Assembly: GCA_037179335.1 (NCBI GenBank)
Contig: JAKZHN010000002.1
Location: 868,001-932,000 of the forward strand
Direction: 5' to 3'
Source: Cyclaneusma minus
Taxonomy: Eukaryota > Ascomycota > Leotiomycetes > Marthamycetales > Marthamycetaceae
DNA: 64,000 nucleotides
This document shows, in pieces, positions 50,160 through 60,237 of the stretch; the first letter of the stretch is position 1; the number at the start of each line of letters is the position of its first letter. The position numbers and the translations under genes were made by a program. Under the pieces are notes generated by a model, which ran no database searches, had not been told where the DNA came from, and saw only the letters and a list, made by a program, of their open reading frames with translations.

Positions 50160-50539
50160 ATTATAAGGCCTTTATCCGCTTTTAATAATATATTATAAAA
50201 AATAAATAATAAATAAATTTAAGGCTTTAAATTAATTAATTTTATAAATATATTATTTATTTTAAAATTATTAATTATAGTATAATAGAATTATATAATA
50301 ATGCAATTTATAATTAATATATAAAATTAAGTATTAAAATTTTATCCCGCCTTTTATAATATATTTAAAGCCCTTAATTAATTAATTATATATATATATA
50401 TATAATTTATGTTATAAAATATATTAATTATAATATTGCAAGGCAATAAAATGGCCAATATTATATACTTTGCAATTGTGCTAAAGGCTTTTGTGTTTTT
50501 GTATTCTATTGCAGAAGGTTGAGTTTCCGGACTAACTCG
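50160..50539 (-). repeat. Right inverted repeat of A+T block 2
   Basis: Read on the minus strand from 50,539, it begins CGAGTTAGTCCGGAAACT, then AGAATACAA, TTTAGCACAATTGCAAAG, ATATAATATTGGCCATTTTA and finally TATTATAAAAGGCGGG near 50,345. This is the same order as 35,405-35,615. A second diverged subunit occupies about 50,170-50,340. The right copy keeps C/G at several sites that are T/A on the left (GGCCATTTTATTGCC against GGCTATTTTATTACC). Confidence 0.75.
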
Positions 50540-50715
50540 CTTAAAACCCACTCTAGAGAGGCAGAGATGATGCCACGCATAGCTTCCCCACAAGCAGCAA
50601 ACCTTCCATCCTCGCCATGGAAGCAGGAACCTGGAACACGAGAGAAAACATGAAGCACCGGCCTCGCTCTGGTAGGGGCAGCATCTCGACTGCTTGTGTT
50701 TGCGGGACGGCCCAT
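50506..50715 (-). other. Coding-like frame at the right edge of block 2
   Basis: A minus-strand open frame reads into the block, ending MRGIISASLEWVLSELVRKL followed by NLLQ and a stop. At the left edge a plus-strand frame reads WPERLRVEQNIVELVRKL. Both share ELVRKL and then an NT motif within the inverted repeat. Function unknown. It could be the C-terminus of an element gene. Confidence 0.35.
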
Positions 50716-52447
50716 CGTGGACAGATGCGCTCGTAAATGTAATTATGAAAGCACTGAACCGTAGATAGTAGTCGCGTGTCTTTCTGGCCCCAAGGCAGGG
50801 TGCTACGCAGCAACAGTCGTTGAGGCCCGGCTTGGCTCGCGAAAGCGACAGGTATGATTTGGCTCGCGAGGTCAATTGCACAGAAATAAGGCGGAGTGGC
50901 CTCGTGCCAGAGCTAGGCGAGCTGGGGCACAGAAAGTGGCCTCAATCACACTGACAACCATGCTAGCACCGTCGCAGCAGATATCGATGAATTCTCCTCG
51001 GGGGTGCGTAACTCACCGGGAGGGCGACGAGAGCAGCCCGTAGTGGCCGCCCTTCCTCGGCGCGGACTAGCTGGCAGCGGCTGGTCTCACTGCTAATATA
51101 ACTGTCGCCATCGTCCCCTTTCCCGGCGAGGGCTGCTAGCCACAAGCTTGCACTACTCCCCCTCTAGTTTTCCCGTTTGATGATTAGTACTATTATTGCT
51201 GCCCCTGGTGCCCCAAGGAGCGTTGAGTGACGAATAGAGCCAATTATTGTGCAACAGCGCGCTGGCCCGAGCAGCGCTGATCGCACCCCAGCCCTGAGCT
51301 GCCTACAGGCGTGCTCCTGGCGCTGGGCCTTGGCGCGCAATTCCACGACTGCAATATCTCGCCGGCCACTGACAAGGGAAAACTTTAATCCCCCAGCACC
51401 GTTATTATCAGCGCTGCGAGGCCCCCAAGCAGAGCCTGGCGCAGAAGCTCCGCGAAGCAAAAAAAGTCGAGAGTCACGCTACTCGCCCGGCCCATCCCTC
51501 TGCTACTGGCCTTCGTCTACCTTCTCCCCAACACCACCGTGCTTGGCTTCTCTTCCCACACACGACCTCTTCCACTTCCATCTTCACTCCTTTTTAATCA
51601 TCTGCTGCCGCGCGCGCGATCCTTCGATTCTCGCTCAATCGCACACTCCTTGCACCGTCACAAAGAAGCCGCACCGGTCTCGCTGCCCTACTGCTAATTC
51701 CAGTCCGAGTCACTCGACACTCTCCTTCACCCGCCGACGTCGACTCACCTCCCCAGATCCCATCCGCCGTGCCTGTCCTCCGCCAGTCACTGCGTATATT
51801 GTTACCACAGAGGTCCTGCCGGTACTCAGGGCGCTCAACACCAAAACGGGCTTCAGAGCGCGCGCGCATCCCACCCTCCCGAACGAAGCCTGCATTGCAT
51901 CAACTTGGTTACATTGGACCGGATCCCCCCAGCTACACATCCCGCGCACCCTCCCACTCTCAATCCTCGTCAATCTCGTCCTCCCAGCTGCCTTTCCAGC
52001 TCCCTGCAGCCAGCTGCCACGCCCCTGCAATTGCAGCAGGCCGCCTACACTTGCAGACGCATCCATCCCAAGAGAGCCGATTCTGCAAGAGACAGCTCCA
52101 TACAGCCTTCTCCAGCCCATGAACAGCTGACGTCGCCAAGCAACGAAGACTCGTTCTCATTCTGCAGCGTGTGCGGCATCTCTGGCGTACAAGCCCATTA
52201 AGCACCACGCAATATCGGGACCCGGCGCAGCTCAGATCTCCGCCGTGAACAAGCGACTTGCGCCCCTCTCCCTGTTGCATTGGTCGATCATAGCAGGCAG
52301 ACATGCGGTCCATTACAGATGCTCTCTGCATGTCCTAGATTTGGCCCCTTGGTTGTGTAGTGAATCTGCATTGCACCCCTTCGGCCCGCTGGCTAGGACC
52401 AAGCCTCTTGACGACCTCTTGCCAGCCGCACATATAGTACCCTCAAA
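50540..52447. other. Upstream region and probable 5' leader of the phospholipase C gene
   Basis: There is no independent gene that I can support. The long plus-strand open frame at 51,249-52,130 begins without an ATG and is Pro/Ser/His-rich by composition. A pyrimidine-rich stretch at about 51,500-51,600 looks like a fungal core promoter or transcription start region. Short upstream ORFs are listed separately. Confidence 0.5.
52119..52338 (+). promoter_or_regulatory. Short upstream ORFs before phospholipase C
   Basis: Two short ATG-initiated frames precede the main start: ATGAACAGCTGA at 52,119-52,130 (3 codons) and an 11-codon frame at 52,303-52,338 (MRSITDALCMS). If the transcript starts in the pyrimidine-rich zone near 51,550, they would lie in its leader and could dampen translation. 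The transcription start is not known. Confidence 0.35.
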
Positions 52448-55400
52448 ATGAACTCGAACCCCCCCAGAAGCCGCTCCACTCCCAACTCTCCACTACCGTC
52501 ATCTACTCCTTACACACGTACCCAATCCACCATGGCCATACAAGCCCCCCCTCTAGCTATTGGCACGTCTCGTCGTATCAACAAGCCAAGCCAGATGCAA
52601 ACTTCCCAACTACCTCCCATCTCAGCATCGTCGCCGTCTTCGGCAGTTGACTCTTCGTCGATAGCCTCAGACTCGCAACAAACTTCGCCTGGTATATCCC
52701 CACAGGATAGTCAAATCATTACCAACAACAGCTCAGTCCAAGTCTCTCCGGAAGGACCTCGAGGCCGGGACGCCATGGACTACCCTCCCGCGCCTTTGGA
52801 ATTGCCAGAACCGCTCATTATCTCAAGGAAACCAAGCCAGAATGCCATGAATGAGTACATGCACAGCACCAAGTCTCCAGGACTCATTAGGCGGCTGTCC
52901 AACAAGGCATCGAAATTTGCGGGACGTCGGCGCCAATCATCCATCACTAGCAGTCGCGATCACAGCACAGGTCCTGTCATCATGAGAAGGCGCAGTGATA
53001 GTAACAGCACAGCTCCCGACGGAGCCCCCAGGAGTGCTTTCGCCGACTCCGAGGACGACGTGGATGAGCTCAGTCTCGACGAATTAAACAACAGCTTCGG
53101 CGGCGATGGCCTGCGGGATTTCAGTGCAAATGCTTCAATGTCTGGCTCCACTATTGTGACTGGTAGTTTCGGCCCCGTCATACCGTCAATTCTACTACAG
53201 GGGACCTCGATGACCAAAGTCACCAAGAAAAAGAAGAAGCTCCGCCTCTTCAGACTCGACATCGATAAATCCGAGTTGAGCTGGGACAAGGGCAAGTCAC
53301 TCCATGTGGATGACATCAAAGAGATCCGAGTTGGTGCTCACGCCCGCAATTACCGCGAGGACTTTGGCGTACCAGTGGTCGACGAGGCCAAGTTCTGTAC
53401 GATCCTCTATGCCGATCCGGATAGATCGAAGGGGCGGCCGCATAAGACCTTGCACATGATTGCAGCCGACGAACAGCTGCTTGAAATGTGGACAAGTACT
53501 TTGGACGCCATCTCCAAGCACCGTCATGATTTCATGACGTCCTTGTCATCTTTCAACGATAAGGCCGTTGAGACCTATTGGCGACGCGAGATGAGTAAGC
53601 AGCTCGGAGACAGGCCACGCACCGAGGATGACGAAGAGATTGATCTTGTCGGCGTCGAACGCCTGTGCCGCAGCTTACACATCAACGTCTCACCATCCCA
53701 TCTGCGGGAGAGGTTCGCCAAAGCGGATGCTACCCGCACTGGTCGGCTCAACTTCACCGAATTCCAGGAGTTCGTGCGTTTGATGAAGAAGCGCGAAGAT
53801 ATCTCCGGATTGTACAGAAAAGCGGCAGTGAACCCGGCCAAAGGAATCACTTTCGACGAATTCTTGGTATTCTTGAAGGAGGTGCAATGCGAAGATATCG
53901 ACAGCGACAGGCAGTACTGGGAGACGGCATTCAATAAATTTGTCCGTCGGTCCAAGTCGAAGGAGCAGGCCTTACAAGACTCATTGGGTGGCGAAGCTCC
54001 GGTAATGAACGAGTCCGCCTTAACGGCCTTTCTCACGTCGACTTACAATTTGCCCATCGCAAACCGACCTGCTGAGGTTTCTCTTGATCGACCCCTACAA
54101 GAATACTACATCTCGAGTTCCCACAACACCTACTTGCTTGGACGTCAGATCGCCGGCCACTCGAGTGTAGAAGCATATGTCTCAGCTCTGGTTCGGGGGT
54201 GCAGATGTGTGGAAGTCGACTGCTGGAACGGGAACAACGGACAGCCTGTCGTCATGCACGGTAATACCATGACAAGCAAAGTGTCGTTTTCTGATGTCAT
54301 GACTACCATCGCCAAATATGCTTTCGACAAGAGCGAGTTTCCTCTGATTATCTCATTGGAGGTTCACTGCAACCCGGAGCAGCAGACCATTATGGCCGAT
54401 ATCATCAGGAAGACATGCGGAGAAATGCTTGTCACGGAACCCCTTGACCCTGATTCCACCGAGCTTCCATCTCCGTCCCAGCTGAAGAGACGAATTCTCA
54501 TTAAAGTCAAAAAACCCCGCGTCGTCGATGAGGCTGTTGTCCTTGACTCTACTACCGGTCGCAAGCGAACCAACAGCATAGGTTCTCCGTACATCAAACC
54601 TACGGGTGCTGAGACTTCGGCGACCGGTCTTCTCCAATCTGCCGAATCCTCCAGCCCACACACTCGAGCTGCCAGATTTCAATCCAAGCACAAGGTCTCG
54701 TCCATCAGTGAGCACGAGAGTACGAGCAGCAGCACGAGTGACAGCGATAGTTTCACCGACGAACCTGCCAAGTCTAGCGATGGTGGGCGGAAGAAGCAGA
54801 CCAAGAAGAAGACCAGCAATATCATCGAGGCTCTCGGTAAACTGGGTGTCTACAGCTCAGGCATCACGTTCAATGGATTCGAAGACCCAGATTGCAAAAC
54901 CTACAACCATGTCTTCTCTTTCCACGAGAACACCTTTGCTAAGCACAGCAGAACGATAGAGGACAAGTACGCTCTCCAAAAGCACAACATGAGACATTTC
55001 ATGCGAGTGTATCCCAGGGGCACCCGTTTCTCGTCATCGAACTTCGACCCGGTCATCTATTGGCGCCAAGGTGTTCAGATGGCTGCACTGAACTGGCAAA
55101 CGTTCGATCTTGGTATGCAAATCAACGATGCTATGTTCGCAGCCGGCACCGACCGGACCGGCTATGTCTTGAAATCCAATGAGCTGCGTGAGAACAAGGT
55201 TTTGCCCAACATCCCTGAAGGCGTCGGGCTTGCCCCCATCACGAGAGAGCGAAAGTTCATCAACTTCAGCATCGACCTGATTTCCGCTCAGCAACTTATG
55301 CGTCCCAAAGCTTTGGCGGCAAATAGGAGTGTTGATCCTTATGTCGAAGTCGAGGTCTACCACGCCGACGAGAAGTCCAAGGACAGCCGGGGAGTTGTCG

Positions 55401-55873
55401 CCACAGGCGGCTTAGACGCTTCCGACAAAGACAGCAACTCTGGTCTTGGGGCTCCGCATCGACGACGTTCTCGGATTGTGCAAGGAAACGGCTTCAACCC
55501 CGTCTTCAACAGCGAGTTCAACTTCGAGCTGGCAACCAGTTTCCCTGATCTTGTCTTTGTTCGCTTCACTGTTCGTGTGTCACCCGATGGTCAAACATAC
55601 AGTGACCGAGGTCCAGCACTGGCAACCTACACGGCGAAGCTGAGCAGCCTCAAACAGGGTTACCGTACTCTCCCTTTGCTGGATACCAATGGCGAGCAAT
55701 TCCTCTTCTCCACTTTGTTCTGCCGCGTCAAAATCGAGCCCGCGACGAGCATTTATATCAATGGTTCAAGCTCGACCGAGCCTGTCAGTGTTCTGAAAGG
55801 GCTTGGCCGTGCAGTATTCAACCGCGGTGGCTTGTCCACCAGGCCTTCAATGGACAGCCTCCACCATCAATGA
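52448..55873 (+). CDS. Phosphoinositide-specific phospholipase C (delta-type)
   Basis: The enzyme hydrolyses phosphatidylinositol 4,5-bisphosphate to IP3 and diacylglycerol at the plasma membrane and is calcium-dependent. It is a single 1,141-codon frame starting at ATG 52,448. Residues 1-250 are Ser/Pro-rich and probably disordered. A PH-like domain lies at about 255-370 and EF-hands at about 400-510 (loop DATRTGRLNFTE). The X domain (about 545-700) has EYYISSSHNTYLLGRQIAGH with catalytic His559 and VVMHGNT with His604. The expected calcium ligands are Asn560, Glu589, Asp591 and Glu638. Their spacing equals that of mammalian PLC-delta1. A Ser-rich linker of about 90 residues precedes the Y domain (about 790-910, SSGITFNGFEDP), followed by C2 (about 935-1090). 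All key residues are present, so it should be active. Upstream ORFs may regulate it. Confidence 0.97.
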   Translation: MNSNPPRSRSTPNSPLPSSTPYTRTQSTMAIQAPPLAIGTSRRINKPSQMQTSQLPPISASSPSSAVDSSSIASDSQQTSPGISPQDSQIITNNSSVQVSPEGPRGRDAMDYPPAPLELPEPLIISRKPSQNAMNEYMHSTKSPGLIRRLSNKASKFAGRRRQSSITSSRDHSTGPVIMRRRSDSNSTAPDGAPRSAFADSEDDVDELSLDELNNSFGGDGLRDFSANASMSGSTIVTGSFGPVIPSILLQGTSMTKVTKKKKKLRLFRLDIDKSELSWDKGKSLHVDDIKEIRVGAHARNYREDFGVPVVDEAKFCTILYADPDRSKGRPHKTLHMIAADEQLLEMWTSTLDAISKHRHDFMTSLSSFNDKAVETYWRREMSKQLGDRPRTEDDEEIDLVGVERLCRSLHINVSPSHLRERFAKADATRTGRLNFTEFQEFVRLMKKREDISGLYRKAAVNPAKGITFDEFLVFLKEVQCEDIDSDRQYWETAFNKFVRRSKSKEQALQDSLGGEAPVMNESALTAFLTSTYNLPIANRPAEVSLDRPLQEYYISSSHNTYLLGRQIAGHSSVEAYVSALVRGCRCVEVDCWNGNNGQPVVMHGNTMTSKVSFSDVMTTIAKYAFDKSEFPLIISLEVHCNPEQQTIMADIIRKTCGEMLVTEPLDPDSTELPSPSQLKRRILIKVKKPRVVDEAVVLDSTTGRKRTNSIGSPYIKPTGAETSATGLLQSAESSSPHTRAARFQSKHKVSSISEHESTSSSTSDSDSFTDEPAKSSDGGRKKQTKKKTSNIIEALGKLGVYSSGITFNGFEDPDCKTYNHVFSFHENTFAKHSRTIEDKYALQKHNMRHFMRVYPRGTRFSSSNFDPVIYWRQGVQMAALNWQTFDLGMQINDAMFAAGTDRTGYVLKSNELRENKVLPNIPEGVGLAPITRERKFINFSIDLISAQQLMRPKALAANRSVDPYVEVEVYHADEKSKDSRGVVATGGLDASDKDSNSGLGAPHRRRSRIVQGNGFNPVFNSEFNFELATSFPDLVFVRFTVRVSPDGQTYSDRGPALATYTAKLSSLKQGYRTLPLLDTNGEQFLFSTLFCRVKIEPATSIYINGSSSTEPVSVLKGLGRAVFNRGGLSTRPSMDSLHHQ

Positions 55874-58759
55874 CCTCAAACCTTATCACCTCGACATCAG
55901 CTTCACTACGACTGCACTGTACAACTTTCTGACGACCTGTATAAAAGCATGCATTTGGCGGCGCAACTACGACTCTGTTTTTTCACGACGCACAATATCC
56001 CTGTTTGACATTCGTCGAGGCACATGGCACAAGGAAGTGCATTTTGAGAAAGACTCGTGTCAATCTGCGATCCGCTCTGTATCACATGCATGGGCAAAGA
56101 ACAAGCGATCTGCACTTACATTCAAAATCATCATTTGGGAACAACCTCGGCGCAACTGTCAGGGCTCGAGGATAGGCGTGCATTTTCTGGGGGCATCAAC
56201 ATGGGATTCATCGCATTATAGAGAAGGAAAAGTGGCTCGCGCTGCACTCATTTATGACACAGAACAGAACGGCTTTCGCTGGCTCCTCCTAGAGTGAGCA
56301 TCGCTCACGTTCCAGACTGTACACAATCGCTTTGCATAATGGACCGCTCGATACATGCCACGGTCGCATCTCTTTCCTATGTTACCTCCTGCTTCTACTC
56401 GGTTTTAGTTCTTTCGTGGAACTGCCTTTCCGCATCCTCTCCGCCTTCCCATATTCGCTGGACGATACCTAATCGACCTATCACGGCGGCGCCTTGATCG
56501 GAATACCTTATTTGGCAGGATGGCTTCCGTTGTTCCCCGGGGGATCTCTTTCACTGGAAGTCTTTTGTTGCATGGATAGGCTATTTAATTGACTCCTTCC
56601 CTCCCTGGACATTGGGCGTGGGTGTTCTTTTCTGGAGTGGTCTTTACATCCCTTGTACTTTGGGTTGGACTGTCTTCTCTTTCATCCTGCATACTCTTCT
56701 TAAGGCGACTGAGATCGTACTTTCTTGAGTTCACTTCTTGGCTGGCCGTCGGGACATGCTTTCTACCCTTATACTTGTTTTTGCATCAGACCACTGCATT
56801 ATGATCAAGAGACAGAAACGAGAAAAAATACTCTTCAATTCTTCGCTGCGTTTATTCTTGAATACGATCGCTGGGCACACAGCTTGATCAAGGGATTTTA
56901 CAGTTTTGCAAGCAAGCGTTGTGTTCTTCACCATGGTCCACTGGATGGAGTCCTCGACCTGACTAGAAGGCGAGACATGTACTAGTGGGACTTGCGGGAG
57001 CCAGGAGGGTATTCTGCCTGGCGGGCGAATGGACCGAAGATTTATCAGAGATTCTACCTTTGAATGGCTCTTCACAGAAAGATCTTGATTGAGTGGCGAG
57101 AAGAGGCCCAACTAGCTAGGAACAGCGAGCACGCGCGCTTTGTCAACTGGAACAGCTTTGCAAATACCAGATCACTTCTCCCTCACTTTTCTCTCCCTCG
57201 AACCTGCGTCAGTGGTCACTGTGATGATTGGATCCGTCCCGCAGACCTAGTGGTAGAGTCATGAGCCGCACATGTTCTCTCAACTGCGTGACGCAATTGA
57301 AGATTTCCCACGTGCTACGCGGCCATGTGCGTACCTGCTCTTAGTTTTGCCACTATCTAAACACCTTCGTCACTGCCAGCCATAGGCCCATAGTCTCGCT
57401 ACCCCTGAGCGCCGCCACATTTTGTAGTCTGTGGCGCTTTTGTGGCGCACAACGCTTGAGAGTGGTGTGACGTCGTAGTTTTCTGATATGCATACGCGTA
57501 CTAAATCCTACACCCCACGCCACTCTATTCGCAGAACCTTTGGACGACAAGTGCTAGCAAGCAAGCCACATCCGATCCCGGATCTACATCTAATCTCATC
57601 CATCTCGCAGGGTCGCAGCCGACAACGGTTCGAATAAGCTTGAAACCCACAAACGGAGCAGCGTCGGATTTCGACGATCTCAATCAACGGATGGCAGGCA
57701 CTTTCGTGCTGCCAGAGCGGTAGTCAAATCTGGGTTTCATTTTGAATCGCTCGAGGTTCGGGCCGCTTGATAATTATGTTCCCCGAGCTGGACCTCGAAG
57801 GCGCCAACTGGTTAGAACCTTTATAATGATTTATCGAATTCTCATGTTAGTATTTAGCGGGGAGTTTGCAGAAGACGTCAGGTTCGACGGATAACTCAGT
57901 AGTGGTGATGGGGACTCAGAGAGTCCAGTTCAACCAGGAGTTTTATTTACTTGACGAAGCATTGACGAATGAGAGGCTACGGATGAAGATGCTGCGCGGG
58001 TATTGCGGGGAAGCCGTGCCGAAGGAGGGGTATGAGTCATGACGTGGGGGAAGCTCCAATGGAGGGGCAACGTTCGAGAATGCCGAAAAATGTGCTGTTC
58101 AATCACGCTTCATTACCATTGAATGCCGGCTTCAGACTTTCTGTCTACTTTTTTGGTATCTCAGTTTCTGGATTTCTTCATTCTGAACTATGTTGGTTTT
58201 GGCGGATAGTCATGACTTGTTTGATTTCTTGTGGGAGCTTTGAGTTTTTGTTTTGACTTTTGACGAGTAAGCTGTGCAAGACTGGTGGGGTAGGTACCAT
58301 GTACATGGAGATATACCGTGGAATATGCTGGAAAGTATTCAATGCTGCTTGTTCTGCACCAAGGGTCCAGCCTTTCAACCCTATTTCGATTTTCGAATGA
58401 CACGGCTATGGCTACATGTACATCCCGTCGGTGAGAGAACAGCTAGTGCTGGGAAGCTTAGAGATATGTTCCATGACAGGTGGGCTTGCAGAATGCCATC
58501 GAACGATGCTTAACAATCACTTATGTGGGTATGCGTAAGTGCTCTTCCGGTGGGTCCAGTCCGTTGCTTCCATTTGTATCGAATGTATAGGGCGGCCTTT
58601 TCCTTGACATCATCGTCCTAATAAACTTCACTCCCGAGGCCCTTTTCTCCCAGCCACCAGCGAGACCGTCTCAATCAAAGGACATCGTCTTCTGGTCCTC
58701 AGCCAAAACACATACCAGAAAACTTGCTTCAACTTACACAACCTATACAATCGGCAGTC
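55874..58759. other. 2.9-kb intergenic region
   Basis: It separates phospholipase C from the oxidoreductase. Only short open frames without recognisable domains are present. It should hold the 3' UTR of the former and the promoter of the latter. A small palindrome-like stretch (TGTGGCGCTTTTGTGGCGCA) lies near 57,430. No RNA gene was found. Confidence 0.5.
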
Positions 58760-60228
58760 ATGACACGCTACGAATCCGACACCAACGATGCTTCGCCCTT
58801 GGGCAAGCCCCTCAAGTTCGAGTTCTCCGGCCGCACAGCGCCCAACCGCTTCCTCAAAGGTGCCATGACCGAGCGTCTCTCCTCATGGGACCCCAAGGAC
58901 CTCACCAAACGCGGCATCCCATCTGACAACCTCGTAAATGTGTACAAACGCTGGGGCGAGGGTGGTTTCGGTCAAATTCTTACCGGCAACGTCATGTTTG
59001 AATACGACCACCTGGAGGCCATGGGCAACCCCATCATCCCCCGCGATGCACCATACTCCGGTGAACGCTTTGAGCAGTTCAAGAAGATGGCCGAGGCCGG
59101 AAAGAAACATGGTGCGTTGATGGTGGCTCAGGTGAGCCATCCGGGGAGACAGGTGCAGGATAAGATTCAGCCGAATCCCATTTCTGCCAGTGATGTCCAG
59201 CTCACAGGCGCTACTCTGGGAATGACTTTTGCGAAGCCGAGGGCGGCGACGGAGGAGGATATCAAGAACATTATTGATGGCTTTGCGCATGCGGCTGAGT
59301 ATCTGGAGAAGGCAGGATATGATGGGATTCAGTTGCATGTGAGTTATGGCTTTTCACTTTCTTTCTTGGTGCCTCGATCACTTTCATAAGGCCAATGTTT
59401 GCTGACATGTAGTAATAACAGGGTGCTCACGGCTACCTCCTGGCTCAATTCCTGTCCGGCACCACCAACAAGCGGACTGACAAGTACGGTGGCTCTCTGG
59501 AGAACCGCATGCGTCTGGTTGTTGAAATTGCCGCCGAAATCCGCAAGCGAACTTCACCTTCCTTCATCCTCGGAATCAAGATGAACAGCGTCGAGTTCCA
59601 AGAAGGCGGCTTCAAGCCCGAAGAAGCGCGCATTCTCTGCCAAACGCTCGAGGCCAACCGCTTCGACTACACCGAGCTAAGTGGAGGAACCTACGAGTCC
59701 TTGGCGTTCGTCCACAAGCGAGAGAGCACGAAGAAGCGCGAGGCGTTCTTTATAGAATTTGCGGAAGAGGTCGTCAAGCCTCTGACCAAGACGAAGACGT
59801 ACGTCACTGGAGGCTTTAAAACAGTAGGTGCTATGGTTAAGGCTCTGGAGGTGGTAGATGGCGTGGGCCTCGCTAGGCCAGTGTGCCAGGAGTTCGATCT
59901 GCCTAAGAAGATCTTGGAGGGCAAGGTCGTTGGTGCTAAGAAGATGTTGTTTGACGAAAACGACTTTGGCACTGGGAATGTCGTTGCTGGTAGCCAGTAA
60001 GTACTTTGTCTCCTGCTTCCTGCTTCATGAAATGCTAACAAGGATTGCAGAATTCGACAGGTCGGCAGGGACGAGGAGCCCATTGATCTGACGAAGGAGG
60101 AGAACTTGAAGGCCTTCATGGCTGATATTCAGAAGTGGCAGGAGAAGTTGGGAAGCGACAAGGACATGAAGGAGTATGGGTATGCTGACGTGACCCATGC
60201 CGTCCAGCCTTACGGGCCCGCAGCATAA
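58760..60228 (+). CDS. Old Yellow Enzyme family NADH:flavin oxidoreductase
   Basis: FMN-dependent ene-reductase, cytosolic by inference; its physiological substrate is unknown. The model is join(58760-59338, 59422-59996, 60051-60228), 443 residues. Introns are 83 bp and 54 bp, GT-AG, the second with a GCTAAC branch site. The ATG at 58,760 is the first in frame. Family marks are PNRFLKGAMTERL near the N-terminus, ALMVAQVSHPGRQ, and the active-site string completed across intron 1, LHGAHGYLLAQFLSG. This gives His193, His196 and Tyr198, the His/His arrangement. Then come TDKYGGSLENRMRL, a C-terminal phosphate-binding part YVTGGFKTVGAM, and DGVGLARPVCQEFDLPKKIL. The C-terminus is a charged helix plus HAVQPYGPAA. 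The stop lies 9 bp from the stop of the convergent F-box gene. Confidence 0.95.
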
Positions 60229-60237
60229 AGCTGGGGA

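Larger units (their letters stand above)
35413..50531. mobile_element. A+T-rich block 2: RIP-mutated DNA, possible 15-kb inverted-repeat element
   Basis: The composition and mutation pattern match block 1. The ends are inverted copies of each other over at least 150-200 bp, with a second subunit inside each. The interior holds nested tandem repeats, a 9-bp microsatellite, and several decayed frames that can be read for 60-140 codons. No reverse transcriptase, integrase or transposase motif was recognised, so the element class is unknown. Confidence 0.65.

Noticed and set aside
8593..50531. A+T-rich blocks as a centromere
   Set aside because: Composition alone fits a regional centromere, but the two blocks are separated by an unmutated island, each has its own inverted-repeat boundary, and recognisable transposon relics explain the sequence. 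A CENP-A map would be needed to claim more.
8593..50531. Insertion of mitochondrial DNA
   Set aside because: A+T-richness is higher than usual for fungal mitochondrial genomes, no mitochondrial gene was recognised, and paired copies show directional C-to-T/G-to-A changes typical of RIP.
51253..51275. CAGCGCGCTGGCCCGAGCAG resembling 35,362-35,382 next to block 2
   Set aside because: The match is short, in direct rather than inverted orientation, and G+C-rich sequence of this kind may recur by chance. It was not used to extend the inverted repeat.
51249..52130. 293-codon plus-strand frame before phospholipase C
   Set aside because: It does not begin with ATG, has low-complexity Pro/Ser composition, and lies where the promoter and leader are expected.
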